This document shows, one piece after another, positions 63,796 through 64,000 of a DNA stretch of 64,000 nucleotides. Position 1 is the first letter of the stretch. Each line of letters begins with the position of its first letter. The translations under genes were made by a program, and so were the position numbers. The notes beneath the pieces were generated by a model. That model searched no databases. It saw nothing but the letters and a program-made list of their open reading frames with translations, and had not been told where the DNA came from. Source of the DNA: VAZQ01 sp963840535 (GTDB lineage Bacteria > Pseudomonadota > Alphaproteobacteria > Rhizobiales > Xanthobacteraceae); contig CAWIZJ010000066.1 in assembly GCA_963840535.1 (NCBI GenBank), positions 234,766-298,765 of the forward strand, in the 5' to 3' direction.

Positions 63796-64000
63796 TCAAA
63801 TCTTGATGCTGATCGCGGTCTCGCGGTCCTCGTCGACGAAGGCGGTGAGCCAGGATCGCGGGTCGAGCAGCGCCTCGCACACCGCTTCGGCGGTGCCCCC
63901 GTGGTTGAGGTTGGCGGTGACCAGGATTCCGCGAGGCCGCAGCAGGTGACGCAACTGCACGTGCAGCCGCGGCATCGGCGTATGACCGTCGAAGAATGCC
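63796..64000 (-). CDS. Carboxy-terminal part of an unidentified protein
   Basis: Open to the window edge; the last 67 residues are visible: TPMPRLHVQLRHLLRPRG, ILVTANLNHGGTAEAVCEAL and DRETAISIKI before TGA at 63796. The phrase LLRPRGILVTANLNHGG resembles strand 4-5 of methyltransferase-like Rossmann proteins, but this is too little for an assignment. It precedes the MAPEG gene by 22 bases on the same strand. Confidence 0.55.
   Translation of the reverse strand, partial: AFFDGHTPMPRLHVQLRHLLRPRGILVTANLNHGGTAEAVCEALLDPRSWLTAFVDEDRETAISIKI

Noticed and set aside
1..64000. CRISPR array, prophage, rRNA operon or replication origin
   Set aside because: No regularly spaced repeats, phage structural genes, rRNA sequence or clustered DnaA boxes were seen.

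Overview
The window looks like chromosomal DNA of an alphaproteobacterium of the order Hyphomicrobiales, close to the Bradyrhizobium/Rhodopseudomonas group. The evidence is high GC, the gene order lptF-lptG-lptD-surA-pdxA-rsmA, the fabD-fabG-acpP-fabF-mltG-yicC-gmk operon, rpsF-rpsR-DUF2232-rplI, and dnaB-alr-radA-cvpA-purF. The assignment is an inference from gene order and protein resemblance; no search was run.

Layout. 1-7.1 kb: LPS export (lptF partial, lptG, lptD), a SurA-type chaperone, pdxA and rsmA. 7.2-8.7 kb: a zinc alcohol dehydrogenase and a small secreted cysteine protein. 8.7-16.1 kb (minus strand): fatty-acid synthesis (fabD, fabG, acpP, fabF) followed by mltG, yicC and gmk. 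16.3-18.9 kb: ribosomal proteins S6, S18 and L9 around a DUF2232 membrane protein. 18.9-28.6 kb: a c-type cytochrome, a cyclopropane fatty acid synthase, dnaB, alr, radA, cvpA, purF and an SDR. 28.6-33.1 kb (minus strand): a truncated MFS gene, der, a lipoprotein, a YfgM-like protein, panB and an NnrU protein. 33.2-38.9 kb: two Bug-type solute-binding proteins, an SDR, DUF5993-dsbB, a GST and DUF899.

From about 38 kb the window becomes accessory and patchy. It holds a DUF899/HTH/propeller cluster with two CTAG-bounded palindromes, DUF6429, a SWIM zinc-finger protein, tandem ABC-type substrate-binding proteins and remnants of others, an IS630-type and an IS110-type transposase, a sulfatase, and a MASE1 histidine kinase split by a 1868-bp insertion. 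That insertion is the most interesting object. Removing it restores the kinase reading frame exactly. It begins with a strongly structured non-coding segment and encodes an uncharacterised protein of about 530 residues. The last part (55.7-64 kb) has DUF3302/HlyD, a GST-metallopeptidase chimera, a reductase/HxlR divergent pair, guaA, a DUF3617-like secreted protein, an RsmB-type methyltransferase and a MAPEG protein.

Many conserved, presumably essential genes (lptD, mltG, rplI, radA, guaA) carry single-base frameshifts, often in or beside short homopolymers, and these are densest after 59.7 kb. I read most of them as residual assembly errors, so frameshifts in this window are weak evidence for real pseudogenes. 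Fusions, truncations and insertions that need more than one base change are more trustworthy.
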